A DNA stretch of 64,000 bases, taken from Rhodovulum sp. 12E13. GTDB lineage: Bacteria > Pseudomonadota > Alphaproteobacteria > Rhodobacterales > Rhodobacteraceae. Under the pieces are notes generated by a model. It did no database searches, was not told the origin of the DNA, and saw only the letters and a program-made list of their open reading frames with translations. The stretch covers positions 186,001-250,000 of the forward strand of contig NZ_QPLK01000003.1 in the NCBI RefSeq assembly GCF_003340565.1, written 5' to 3'. Made by a program: the position numbers and the translations under genes. Below, piece after piece: positions 17,394 to 25,904 of the stretch (positions are counted from its first letter, which is position 1; the number at the start of each line of letters is the position of its first letter).

Positions 17394-18238
17394 GCCGCTT
17401 CACCTGGTTCAACGCCACCGCGCTGACCTTCGGCTTCGCCTTCCTCTACCTGCCGATGGTCATCCTGATCGTCTATTCCTTCAACGAGTCCCGGCTCGTC
17501 ACCGTCTGGGCCGGGTTCTCGACCAAGTGGTATGGCGAGCTGTTCCGCAACGAGCAGTTCCTCGATGCCGCCTGGGTCACGCTGCGCGTCGCCTTCTTCT
17601 CGGCCACCATCGCCACGGTGCTCGGCACGATGGCCGCCTACGTGCTGGTGCGGGGGGGCCGGTTCTTCGGGCGCACCCTGTTCTCGGGGATGATCTACGC
17701 GCCCCTCGTCATGCCCGAGGTCATCACCGGCCTGTCGCTGCTGCTGCTCTTCATCTCGATAAACCTCGACCGCGGGATCTTCACGATCATTCTCGCGCAT
17801 ACGACCTTCTGCATGGCCTACGTCTCGGTCGTCGTCTCCTCGCGCCTCGTGTCGTTCGACCGCTCGGTGGAGGAGGCCGCGCTCGACCTCGGCGCGACGC
17901 CCTTCGACGCGTTCCGCTCGGTCACGCTGCCGATCATCATGCCGGCGGTCGTCTCGGGGTGGCTGCTGGGCTTCACGCTCTCGCTCGACGATCTCGTGAT
18001 CGCGTCGTTCACCGCCGGGCCGGCGGCGACGACCCTGCCGATCCAGATCTTCTCGTCGGTGCGCCTGGGTGTCAGCCCCGAGATCAACGCGCTCTCGACC
18101 ATCCTGATCGGCATCGTCGCGCTCGGGGTCGTCACCGCCTCGCTGATCTCCAAGCGCAATCTCGTCCGCCAGGCCCGCGACGCGCGCCGCGCCATCCAGG
18201 CCGGGGCGGAGGACGCGCGGGAGGCACGTGCAACATGA
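17390..18238 (+). CDS. potI: polyamine ABC transporter permease PotI
   Basis: The 282-aa membrane protein starts MSRFTWFNATALTFGFAF and has about six transmembrane helices. Its EAA loop (EEAALDLGATPFDAFRSVTL) and FTLSLDDLVIASFTAGP are diagnostic of PotC/PotI permeases. It forms the channel with PotH. The start overlaps the potH stop and the stop overlaps the glutamine-synthetase-like gene start, placing transport and catabolism in one translationally coupled operon. The C-terminus is basic (RNLVRQARDARRAIQAG). Confidence 0.94.
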   Translation: MSRFTWFNATALTFGFAFLYLPMVILIVYSFNESRLVTVWAGFSTKWYGELFRNEQFLDAAWVTLRVAFFSATIATVLGTMAAYVLVRGGRFFGRTLFSGMIYAPLVMPEVITGLSLLLLFISINLDRGIFTIILAHTTFCMAYVSVVVSSRLVSFDRSVEEAALDLGATPFDAFRSVTLPIIMPAVVSGWLLGFTLSLDDLVIASFTAGPAATTLPIQIFSSVRLGVSPEINALSTILIGIVALGVVTASLISKRNLVRQARDARRAIQAGAEDAREARAT

Positions 18239-19575
18239 GCGACTTCCTGAGCGAATACGAGGCTCATGTCGCGGCACACGGCACCCCCGAGCGCATCGAG
18301 TGCATGCTGTGCGACATGAACGGCATCCTGCGCGGCAAGTGGATTCCCGCCGCCGCGGTCGACAAGCTTGCCGGCGGCCATGTGCGCCTGCCGCTGTCGA
18401 CCTATGCGCCCAACATCCTCGGCGAGGAGGTGCCCGAATCGGGCCTCGGCATCGTCGTGGGCGACCCCGACGGGCGGCTGGTGCCGGTGCCGGGCACGCT
18501 CAAGCCCGTACCGTGGACGGCCTCCCCCGCCGTGCAGGTGCTGGTCGAGATGACCGAGCTCGACGGCACGTCTTCGCCCTATTCCCCGCGCGAGGTGCTC
18601 GGCGCGGTGCTCGCCCGCTACGCCGCTCGCGGCTGGCGCCCGGTCGTGGCCACCGAGCTCGAGTTCTACGTCGTCCAGAGCCGCGAGCGGCCCGACACGC
18701 CCCCCCAGCCGCCCGAGCCCAACTTCGCCGCGCAGAACTACGACCTCGAGACGCTCTCGCAGCACGACGCGATGCTGACAGAGATCCTCGCCGCCTGCGC
18801 CGCGCAGGGCATCGACACCGACACGCTGGTGGCCGAGTACGGCCCCGGACAGTTCGAGATCAATTTCCACCACACCGACGACGTGTTCGCCGCCGCCGAG
18901 ATGGCGCTGATCTTCCGCCGTCTGGTGCGCGAGGTGGTCGAGGATCACGGGCTGGAGGCCACCTTCATGGCCAAGCCCTACGCCGACAGCCCCGGCAACG
19001 GGATGCACGCCCATGTCTCGGTGCTCGACTCGCGCGGCGACAACGTGTTCTCGGCGCCCGGAGGCGTCGGCCCGACGCTCGGCCACGCCATCGCCGGGGT
19101 GCTGGCGACGATGCCCGATTGCCAGGCTATCTTCGCGCCGCATCTCAACAGCTACCGCCGCTTCCAGCCGATGTCCTTCGCGCCCTGCGCGCCCGACTGG
19201 GCGCTCGACAACCGCGCTGCGGGCGTGCGGGTGCCGGCGACGACGGGAGAGGGCGCGCGGCTCGAGCACCGCATCGCGGGCGCCGACGTGAACCCCTACC
19301 TCGCCCTCGCCGCCATCCTGGGCGGAATGCTCTGGGGGATCGACCGTGAGACTCCCTTGCCGCCGCCCTGCGATTCGCCCGACCACGCGCCGCCCGACCG
19401 GCTGACCGCCGACTGGGTGACGGCGGTCGACCGCTTCGCCGCCTCCGACATCGCCGCCGACATCTTCGGCACCCGCTATCGCGACGCCTACGCCGCCGTG
19501 CGCCGCGACGAGATTTCCAAGCTGACGACGCAGATCACGCGGCTGGAATACCGCACTTACCTCACGAGGCTGTAG
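18235..19575 (+). CDS. puuA: glutamine synthetase-family enzyme, probable gamma-glutamylputrescine synthetase
   Basis: The 446-aa protein belongs to the glutamine-synthetase fold: VATELEFYVV with the metal Glu, VAEYGPGQFEINFHHTDD, GNGMHAHVSVLD and RLEHRIAGADVNPYLALAA. It opens with RIECMLCDMNGILRGKWIP, a form shared with PuuA-like enzymes rather than GlnA. PuuA joins glutamate to putrescine with ATP as the first step of the Puu pathway. Placement directly behind potFGHI and before a PuuB-like oxidase supports this assignment. The start overlaps the potI stop (ATGA). Other gamma-glutamylamine ligases of the family remain possible. Confidence 0.88.
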   Translation: MSDFLSEYEAHVAAHGTPERIECMLCDMNGILRGKWIPAAAVDKLAGGHVRLPLSTYAPNILGEEVPESGLGIVVGDPDGRLVPVPGTLKPVPWTASPAVQVLVEMTELDGTSSPYSPREVLGAVLARYAARGWRPVVATELEFYVVQSRERPDTPPQPPEPNFAAQNYDLETLSQHDAMLTEILAACAAQGIDTDTLVAEYGPGQFEINFHHTDDVFAAAEMALIFRRLVREVVEDHGLEATFMAKPYADSPGNGMHAHVSVLDSRGDNVFSAPGGVGPTLGHAIAGVLATMPDCQAIFAPHLNSYRRFQPMSFAPCAPDWALDNRAAGVRVPATTGEGARLEHRIAGADVNPYLALAAILGGMLWGIDRETPLPPPCDSPDHAPPDRLTADWVTAVDRFAASDIAADIFGTRYRDAYAAVRRDEISKLTTQITRLEYRTYLTRL

Positions 19576-19579
19576 AGCG

Positions 19580-20923
19580 ATGCCCCTCGACCGGATCGTG
19601 GAGCCCGTGGCCTACGGCCCCCTGCCCGACCGCGACAATTACTGGCGCACGACCGCCGAGCCGCCTGCCGTCCCCCGCCTCGAAGGGGCGCAGGAGGCCG
19701 AGTTCGCCGTGCTCGGCGCGGGGTTCACCGGGCTGTCGGCGGCGCTGCGGCTGGCCGAGGCGGGCGCCGACGTGGCCGTGGTCGACGCGCACGGGCCGGG
19801 CTGGGGCGCCTCGGGGCGCAACGGCGGGTTCTGCTGCCTCGGCGGCGCGGTGCTCGGAAGCGCTACCATCGCCCGCCGCTACGGGCGGTCGGCCGCGCGG
19901 GACTGGGCCAACGCCGAGCGTGCGGCGGTCGACCTCGTGGCCGAGACGCTCGAGACCCGCGGCATCGACGCCGACCGCCATTCCGACGGCGAGACACTGC
20001 TCGCCCACGCCGCCTCGCGCCGGCCCGACCTCAAGGAGCGGGGGGAAGAGATCCGCGCGCTCTACGGCCTCGACGCGACCCTTCACGGGAAGGACGAGCT
20101 CGCCCAACTGGGCATGGCCTCGCCCGAGTTCCATGGCGCGGTGACGGTGCCCATCGGCTTCGCCCTGAACCCGCTGAAATACGCCACAGGCCTCGCCGGG
20201 AGTGCGCGCACCGCCGGCGCCCGCCTCTACGGCGACAGCCCGGTGACGAGGATCGCCCGCGAGACCGGCGCCTTCGTGCTGAAGACGTCGACTGGAGAGC
20301 TCCGCGCCCGCAAGCTGCTGATCGCCACCAACGGCTATTCGAGCGAGGACGTGCCCGCATGGCTGCGCGGCCGCTACCTGCCGACGCAGTCGAACATCCT
20401 CGTCACCCGCCCGCTGACGGGCGACGAGCTGGCCGCGCAGGGCTGGACGAGCCGGCAGATGTGTTACGACACCCGCTATCACCTGCACTACTTTCGCCTG
20501 ATGCCGGACAACCGGATGCTCTTCGGCGTGCGCGGCCGCGTCCGCTCGACCCGCGAGGTATGGGCGCAGACCCGCCGGCAGGCGCGCGCCGATTTCGACC
20601 GGATCTTTCCCGCCTGGGCCCATGTCGAGACGCCGCATTTCTGGCAGGGTCTCTTGTGCCTGTCGCCCAAGCTGGCGCCCTACGTCGGTCCTGGGGGGGC
20701 TCACGGCGCCTATGCCGCGCTCGCCTACCACGGCAACGGCGTGGCGATGGCGAGCCTTTCGGGCCGCCTGATGGCCGATCTCGCCCTCGACCGCGCGCCG
20801 GCGATCCCGCGCGTCATGTCGGCACCGATGGGCCGCTTCCCGCTCGGCCGGCATCGCCGCTGGCTGCTCTGGGGCATGTGGCATCTCCACCGCCTGCAGG
20901 ACATGGCGCGAGGCCGGGCATGA
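19580..20923 (+). CDS. puuB: FAD-dependent oxidoreductase, gamma-glutamylputrescine oxidase-like
   Basis: The 447-aa DAO-family protein has the FAD motif FAVLGAGFTGLSAALRLAEA (~44-63), GWGASGRNGGFCCLGG, and a C-terminal GAYAALAYHGNGVAMASLSG that closes the FAD site. In the Puu pathway this enzyme oxidises gamma-glutamylputrescine to the aldehyde. It starts four bases after puuA and overlaps the acyl-CoA ligase start. It is paralogous to the oxidase at 11218-12522, so the locus holds two such enzymes, presumably with different substrates. Confidence 0.87.
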   Translation: MPLDRIVEPVAYGPLPDRDNYWRTTAEPPAVPRLEGAQEAEFAVLGAGFTGLSAALRLAEAGADVAVVDAHGPGWGASGRNGGFCCLGGAVLGSATIARRYGRSAARDWANAERAAVDLVAETLETRGIDADRHSDGETLLAHAASRRPDLKERGEEIRALYGLDATLHGKDELAQLGMASPEFHGAVTVPIGFALNPLKYATGLAGSARTAGARLYGDSPVTRIARETGAFVLKTSTGELRARKLLIATNGYSSEDVPAWLRGRYLPTQSNILVTRPLTGDELAAQGWTSRQMCYDTRYHLHYFRLMPDNRMLFGVRGRVRSTREVWAQTRRQARADFDRIFPAWAHVETPHFWQGLLCLSPKLAPYVGPGGAHGAYAALAYHGNGVAMASLSGRLMADLALDRAPAIPRVMSAPMGRFPLGRHRRWLLWGMWHLHRLQDMARGRA

Positions 20924-22425
20924 CCCTGTCGGTCGTCGAGAGCCGGTTTGCCCCGCCGCCCGAGAGTTTCAATCTCGCGGCCTACGTGCTCGGCCGGGCG
21001 GAGGCGCTGGCCGACAAGACCGCGCTCGCCGTGATCTCGCCCGAAGGCGCGGCGCGCTGGCACTACGGCACGCTCCTGCAGGCCGTGCAGGGCATCGCCA
21101 CGGGCCTGCGCGCGCAGGGCCTCGCCCCGGGAGACCGCGTGCTGATGCGGCTGGGCAACGAGGTGGAGTTCCCGCTCTGCTTTCTCGGGGCGATCTGGGC
21201 GGGGCTGATCCCCATTCCGGCCTCCGCCGCGCTCACGGTGCCCGAGATCACCCGCCTCGCCAACGACCTGAAGCCGGCGTTGATCGTCGCCGCGCCCGAC
21301 GTCAGCCTGCCCGACCCCGCGCCCTGCCCCGTTCTGCCCGCGCTCGCCCTGCGCGAGATGGAGACGGAGCCGCCGGCCGCGCCCGAACTCGGGTCGCCCG
21401 ACCGGCCTGCCTTCATCGTCTATACCTCCGGCACCTCCGGGCGACCGCGCGGCGTGATCCACGCCCACCGCGCCGTCTGGGCGCGGCGCATGATGTGGGA
21501 CGGCTGGTATGGCCTGCACGAGTGCGACCGCCTGCTCCATGCCGGCGCCTTCAACTGGACCTACACGCTCGGCACCGGCCTGCTCGACCCGTGGGCTGCC
21601 GGCGCCACCTCCCTGATCCCGCGCGAAGGGGTGGACCCGGCGCAGCTGCCGCTGCTGCTCAAGCGGTTCGATGCCACGATCTTTGCAGCTGCACCAGGAG
21701 TTTACCGCCGCCTTCTCGCGCAACACACGAAGATCGACGCGCCGAAGCTGCGCCACGGCCTCTCGGCCGGTGAAAAGCTGCCGGACCGCACTCGCGCGGC
21801 CTGGGCGGCGGCCACGGGCACCGGGGTGCACGAGGCGCTCGGGATGTCGGAATGCTCGACCTTCGTCTCGGGCAGCCCCGCGCGCCCCGCGCCCCCCGGC
21901 GCCACGGGCTACCCGCAGGCGGGGCGCACCCTGGCCGTGCTGGGCGAGGACGGCCGCCCCGTGCCCCGCGGCACGTCCGGCACGCTCGCCGTCCACGCCG
22001 CCGATCCCGGCCTGATGCTGGGCTATCTCGACGCGCCGGAGGAGACCGAGGCGCGCTTTTCGGCCGACTGGTTCCTGACCGGCGACACGGTGACGATGGC
22101 CACGGACGGCGCCATCACCTATCTCGGCCGCAGCGACGACATGATGAACGCGGGCGGCGTGCGCGTCTCGCCGCTCGAGGTCGAGGCGGTGCTGGCCGAG
22201 CACCCCGGCATCGCCGAGGTGGCCTGCGCCGAGGTAGAGGTGAAGGCCGACACGACCGTCATCGCCGCCTTCTATACCGGCCCCGCCCCCCTGCCCGAGG
22301 CCGAGCTTGCCGCCTTCGCCGCCGCCCGGCTCGCCCGATACAAGCAGCCGCGCCTCTACGAGCACCGCGAAAGCCTGCCGACATCGGGCAACGGCAAGCT
22401 CGACCGCCGGGCGCTGCGCGGCTGA
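20920..22425 (+). CDS. AMP-forming acyl-CoA ligase
   Basis: The 501-aa enzyme has the adenylate-forming motifs FIVYTSGTSGRPRGVI (A3), GMSECSTFVSGSP, WFLTGDTVTMATDG, YLGRSDDMMNAGGVRVSPLE and the terminal lysine in TSGNGKLDRRAL. It converts a carboxylic acid, ATP and CoA to an acyl-CoA. The closest style is benzoate/short- or medium-chain acyl-CoA ligases. Its start overlaps the puuB-like stop, so it is coupled to polyamine genes, where such an enzyme is not part of the standard pathway. A carboxylate end product of polyamine oxidation is a candidate substrate; this is inference. Confidence 0.85.
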   Translation: MTLSVVESRFAPPPESFNLAAYVLGRAEALADKTALAVISPEGAARWHYGTLLQAVQGIATGLRAQGLAPGDRVLMRLGNEVEFPLCFLGAIWAGLIPIPASAALTVPEITRLANDLKPALIVAAPDVSLPDPAPCPVLPALALREMETEPPAAPELGSPDRPAFIVYTSGTSGRPRGVIHAHRAVWARRMMWDGWYGLHECDRLLHAGAFNWTYTLGTGLLDPWAAGATSLIPREGVDPAQLPLLLKRFDATIFAAAPGVYRRLLAQHTKIDAPKLRHGLSAGEKLPDRTRAAWAAATGTGVHEALGMSECSTFVSGSPARPAPPGATGYPQAGRTLAVLGEDGRPVPRGTSGTLAVHAADPGLMLGYLDAPEETEARFSADWFLTGDTVTMATDGAITYLGRSDDMMNAGGVRVSPLEVEAVLAEHPGIAEVACAEVEVKADTTVIAAFYTGPAPLPEAELAAFAAARLARYKQPRLYEHRESLPTSGNGKLDRRALRG

Positions 22426-22431
22426 TCAGCC
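22420..22431. other. 12-bp palindrome spanning two convergent stop codons
   Basis: GGCTGATCAGCC is a perfect palindrome. It contains the TGA of the acyl-CoA ligase (22423-22425) and, immediately adjacent, the TCA complement of the DUF6456 stop (22426-22428). The convergent genes therefore meet with no spacer. Confidence 0.8.
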
Positions 22432-23559
22432 GATCAGCCCGCCGCCCGGCCCGTATGTCTCCTGGTAGTGGCGGTGGAGCCGCTGCAGCGCGATGCGCAG
22501 CACGATCTTGCCGGAGCGGGCCGACCAGCCCATCCGCTTCTCGGTCGCCTCGAGACCCTCGAGATAGCAGCAGACGCGCAGCGCCGTGTCGCCGAGGCCG
22601 GGCCCGAGATCGCGCAGGGCGGCAGCCACGCGGGCGCGCGCACCTTCGGGGCCACGCAACGGGTCGGAGCCGGAAAAGCCGCCGCGACCGCCGCCGGTCA
22701 GAAACCTCTCCCAGTTCTGCGCGACCTTGGGGCCCATCTGGGCCAGCTCGAAATCCTCGCGCAAGCGTTCGGCCGCCGCGACGAGCTCGGGTGCGAGGAA
22801 GGGCGTGCCGTCCTTCTCGCGGCGGCGCGCGAGGGAGGTGACCGGGCTCTCGGCCATGTTGTAGCGCATCCGGCGGGGCTGGGTGCGCCCGTCCTCGGCC
22901 ACGTCGCGCTCGCCCCAGTCGCGGTGCTGCTCGGCGAAGGGCGCGGCCCCTTCCGCCATGCCCTGCCGCCGCGCCGTTTCTTCGGCCAGCAGCCGGCGCA
23001 GCGCCGTGCGCCCCGTCGCGGTGATGCGGTAGCGGGCCACCCGACCGGAGGTGGAGCAGGCGATCCATTCGTTGAGCGCGAAGGCCTGCGCCACCGCGCG
23101 GTCCAGCACCGCCGTCCGCACGGTCTGGCCCCCCTCGGTCTCGCGCAGCACGGCGGCCTTGTCCATGTCGGGGGCGACGGCGAGCAGCGCGCCCGGCTCC
23201 GACAGGCGGCGCAGCACGCGGCGCGCCTCGCGGTTCAGGGTCTCCTCGTCGCATAGGCGGGCGGTCGGTGTGAACTGGGCCGTCATTCTGTCCGTCTCCT
23301 CGTGAGTCTCGGGAGCGGAGCGCGCGAGCGCGGCGTGACACTGGCCGAGCCGGGCGAGCGCCTCGTCGACCAGCGGGTCGTCGCGGCGGCTCTCGAGCCG
23401 GCGGATCTGGCGGAGGATCGTGGAGGCGTGGCAGCCCTCGTGCCGGGCCACTTCCCGAATAGAGAGCCCCCCTTCGGTGTGGCGCAGGTAATGGCGCGCA
23501 GCGGCAGGCACCCAGCCGGGCACGTCACCCGCCGCGGACCCGCTTCCGTCACGCTTCAT
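22426..23559 (-). CDS. DUF6456-family protein with N-terminal helix-turn-helix
   Basis: The 377-aa protein has an N-terminal HTH-like segment (GGLSIREVARHEGCHASTIL, then RQIRRLESRRDDPLVDEAL). A middle winged-helix-like part follows (RVARYRITATGRTALRRLLA). The C-terminal domain (RYNMAESPVTSLARRREKDG, later YLEGLEATEKRMGWSARSGK) matches Rhodobacterales DUF6456 proteins as I remember them. The DNA-binding style suggests a regulator; no target is known to me. The ATG at 23559 follows AGGGGGAAGGG, which is why it is chosen over an ATG 48 nt upstream. It is divergent from the DUF6477 gene. Confidence 0.78.
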   Translation of the reverse strand: MKRDGSGSAAGDVPGWVPAAARHYLRHTEGGLSIREVARHEGCHASTILRQIRRLESRRDDPLVDEALARLGQCHAALARSAPETHEETDRMTAQFTPTARLCDEETLNREARRVLRRLSEPGALLAVAPDMDKAAVLRETEGGQTVRTAVLDRAVAQAFALNEWIACSTSGRVARYRITATGRTALRRLLAEETARRQGMAEGAAPFAEQHRDWGERDVAEDGRTQPRRMRYNMAESPVTSLARRREKDGTPFLAPELVAAAERLREDFELAQMGPKVAQNWERFLTGGGRGGFSGSDPLRGPEGARARVAAALRDLGPGLGDTALRVCCYLEGLEATEKRMGWSARSGKIVLRIALQRLHRHYQETYGPGGGLIG

Positions 23560-23620
23560 CAGCCCTTCCCCCTTCACTGGTCCCGTCCCCCAGACCTGAC
23601 CTGTCACGCGGCGCGGATTA

Positions 23621-23734
23621 AACCGTGGGTTGTATTGGTTACCCCATGGTTAACGCGGCACCGCCTGTGGACAGAATTGTTGAAAAGTATCTAACAATCC
23701 TCGCTGCACCGTGCGGTTTTATCCCCAGACCGCA
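23621..23734. promoter_or_regulatory. symmetry-rich divergent promoter region (DUF6456/DUF6477)
   Basis: The shared upstream region of the two DUF genes is AT-richer than its surroundings. It holds AACC-GTG-GGTT (23621-23631), GGTTA..GGTTAAC repeats (23637-23654) and an inverted repeat TGCGGT...ACCGCA (23712-23734). The loop of the inverted repeat contains TTATCCCCA, one base from a DnaA box. The symmetry is seen directly; binding by any protein is inference. Confidence 0.4.
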
Positions 23735-23784
23735 ACACCCGCATAGGTTGTGTAGCTTGTCGGCATCGCTCAAGGAGACTGCCG

Positions 23785-24078
23785 ATGACCGCTATCCTGG
23801 AAACGCTCGCCGTTACCCGCCGCCCCCGCCTGCTGGTGCGCGCGGCCCGCTTTGGCATCGAGGAATACAATCGAAACAGGGATTTGCGCCGCATCCTTCG
23901 GGGCGAAACCCTGCCCGGCCCGAGCGACGCGCTGCCGCGTCTGATCGACATGGAGGCGGCGCAGGAGGACACGCGCAAGCGAGGCGACGCGGCATACTCG
24001 ATCGCCCGCCATCTCGAGATCCTGATTGCGCTGATGGCCGAATCGCGGCTGGTCCGCGGCACTGCGCCGCAGGCCTGA
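23785..24078 (+). CDS. DUF6477-family small protein
   Basis: The 97-aa basic, helical protein (TRRPRLLVRAARFGIEEYNR, RDLRRILRGETLPG, and GDAAYSIARHLEILIALMAE) matches the short DUF6477 proteins found next to DUF6456 genes in Rhodobacterales. Its function is not known to me. The repeated Arg-rich N-terminus could contact nucleic acid, but no catalytic motif is visible. It is divergent from the DUF6456 gene with a 225-nt shared upstream region. Confidence 0.75.
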   Translation: MTAILETLAVTRRPRLLVRAARFGIEEYNRNRDLRRILRGETLPGPSDALPRLIDMEAAQEDTRKRGDAAYSIARHLEILIALMAESRLVRGTAPQA

Positions 24079-24170
24079 GTGCCGCAACGGGAACCATTCT
24101 GTAATCCCGGCCACCGCCCCGGCCCTGGCCCCGAGGGGGGGCCTGTCGGCCGGGGCGAGGCGCCGTTCTC

Positions 24171-25763
24171 TCAGATGAACGCGTCGGGCTGCGACGCCTT
24201 GCGCTCGGCGACGAAGGCTTCGAGGGCCTCGCGCACGCCCGGATCGAGCGGCGGCGCCTCGTAGTCGCCGAGCAGGCGACTCACCCGCGCTTCGGCGAGC
24301 GCCTCGGTATCGCGCGCACCCTCGTCTTCCCACGTCTCGAAAGGCTTGTAGTCGAGCACGTCCGACTTCCAGAACGCGTCCTTGAAATGGGCCTGGGTAT
24401 GGGCACAGCCGAGGTAGTGCCCCCCCGGGCCCACTTCGCGGATCGCGTCCATCGCCTGCGCCGCCTCGCCCGCGTCGACGCCCGCGGCGAGCCGGTGCAG
24501 CACGCCGAGCTGGTCGGCATCCATCACGAACTTCTCGTAGGAGGCGACGAGCCCGCCCTCGAGCCAGCCGGCCGCGTGCAGCATGAAGTTGACGCCCGCG
24601 AGCAGGCCCGCATTGAGCGAATTGGCGCTCTCGTAGGCGGCCTGCGCGTCGGGCAGCTTGGATCCGTTGAAGGCGCCGGCCGAACGGTAGGGCAGCCCGA
24701 GCCGCCGCGCGAGCTGCCCCGCGCCGTAGGTGATCTGCGCCGCCTCCGGCGTGCCGAAGGTGGGCGCGCCCGAGTTCATGTCGATCGAGGTGACGAAGGT
24801 GCCGAAGATCACCGGCGCGCCGGGACGGACGAGCTGGGAATAGGCCACCCCCGCCATCACCTCGGCCAGCACCTGCGTCAGCGTGCCCGCGACCGAGACC
24901 GGCGCCATCGCGCCGCCCACGACGAAGGGCGAGACGATGCAGGCCTGGTTCGCCTCGGCATAGGCCTCGAGCGCCCCCATCATCACGTTGTCGAAGGTGA
25001 GCGGCGAGTTGATGTTGACGAGCGAGGTCATCACCGTCCGGCCGTCGAGGCCCCCGCCCTCGTGCCTGCCGAACAGGATGTCGGCCATCTCGATGCTGTC
25101 GCGGGCGCGGGACGGCTCGGTCACCGAGCCCATGAACGGCTTGTCCGAGAGCGTCATGTGCGCCAGCAGCATGTCGTAGTGGCGCTTGTTCACCGGAACG
25201 TCGGTCGGCTCGCACACGGTGCCGCCCGAATGGTGCAACCATTTCGACATGTAGGTCAGTTTCACGAAGTTGCGGAAGTCCTCGAGCGTCGCGTAGCGCC
25301 GCCCGCCGGCGCGGTCCCGCACGAAGGGCGGGCCGTAGACGGGCGCGAGCACGAGGTTGCGCCCGCCGATGGTCACGTTCCGCTCGGGGTTGCGCGCATG
25401 CTGCTCGAAATGCGCGGGCGCAGTGGCGCAGAGCTGCCGTGCAAGGCCCTTCGGCAGGCGCACACGATCTCCCGAGACATCGGCGCCCGCCTCCTTCCAG
25501 CGGGCGAGCGCACCGGGATTGTCGGGAAAGGCGACGCCGATCTCCTGCAGCACCGTCTCGGCATTGGCCTCGATGATCTCGATCGCCTCCGCCGTCAGCA
25601 CCTCGAAGTCGGGGATGTTGCGCTCGATGAAGCGCGCCGCTTCGATCCGCAGGGCCGAGCGTTCGGCCCGGCGGGCCGCGCCGCCCCCGCTGCCGCGCGA
25701 TCGGCGCCGCCCGCCGCGTGCCGCGCCTCCATCTTCGCCGAGGTTCTCCGCCGCGTCCGACAT
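24171..25763 (-). CDS. MttB-superfamily methyltransferase, non-pyrrolysine type
   Basis: The 530-aa protein belongs to the trimethylamine methyltransferase (MttB) superfamily: RNPERNVTIGGRNLVLAPVY, FVKLTYMSKWLHHSGGTVCE, TSLVNINSPLTFDNVMMGAL and the terminal PGGHYLGCAHTQAHFKDAFW. No amber codon interrupts the frame, so it is of the pyrrolysine-free type, known to demethylate quaternary amines such as glycine betaine or carnitine via a corrinoid protein. The first ~35 residues are a Gly/Arg-rich, probably disordered tail (GGAARGGRRRSRGSGGGAAR). No corrinoid protein or activase gene lies nearby. It is 141 nt downstream of purQ on the same strand; substrate unknown. Confidence 0.85.
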   Translation of the reverse strand: MSDAAENLGEDGGAARGGRRRSRGSGGGAARRAERSALRIEAARFIERNIPDFEVLTAEAIEIIEANAETVLQEIGVAFPDNPGALARWKEAGADVSGDRVRLPKGLARQLCATAPAHFEQHARNPERNVTIGGRNLVLAPVYGPPFVRDRAGGRRYATLEDFRNFVKLTYMSKWLHHSGGTVCEPTDVPVNKRHYDMLLAHMTLSDKPFMGSVTEPSRARDSIEMADILFGRHEGGGLDGRTVMTSLVNINSPLTFDNVMMGALEAYAEANQACIVSPFVVGGAMAPVSVAGTLTQVLAEVMAGVAYSQLVRPGAPVIFGTFVTSIDMNSGAPTFGTPEAAQITYGAGQLARRLGLPYRSAGAFNGSKLPDAQAAYESANSLNAGLLAGVNFMLHAAGWLEGGLVASYEKFVMDADQLGVLHRLAAGVDAGEAAQAMDAIREVGPGGHYLGCAHTQAHFKDAFWKSDVLDYKPFETWEDEGARDTEALAEARVSRLLGDYEAPPLDPGVREALEAFVAERKASQPDAFI

Positions 25764-25904
25764 GCCCGATCCTCCCGTGCTCGCCCGAGTGTGTGCGAAA
25801 TAGCGCCCCGACCCGTCAAGACGATGCGCCGCAGCGCCCCCTCATGGCGGAAAACCGACATGGGGCACCCCACGCGCCCCGGAAGGGCGCCTGACCTGCC
25901 GCGC

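Noticed and set aside
24171-25763. Pyrrolysine-containing trimethylamine methyltransferase
   Set aside because: The frame is uninterrupted, with no in-frame amber codon, so this is a pyrrolysine-free homologue.
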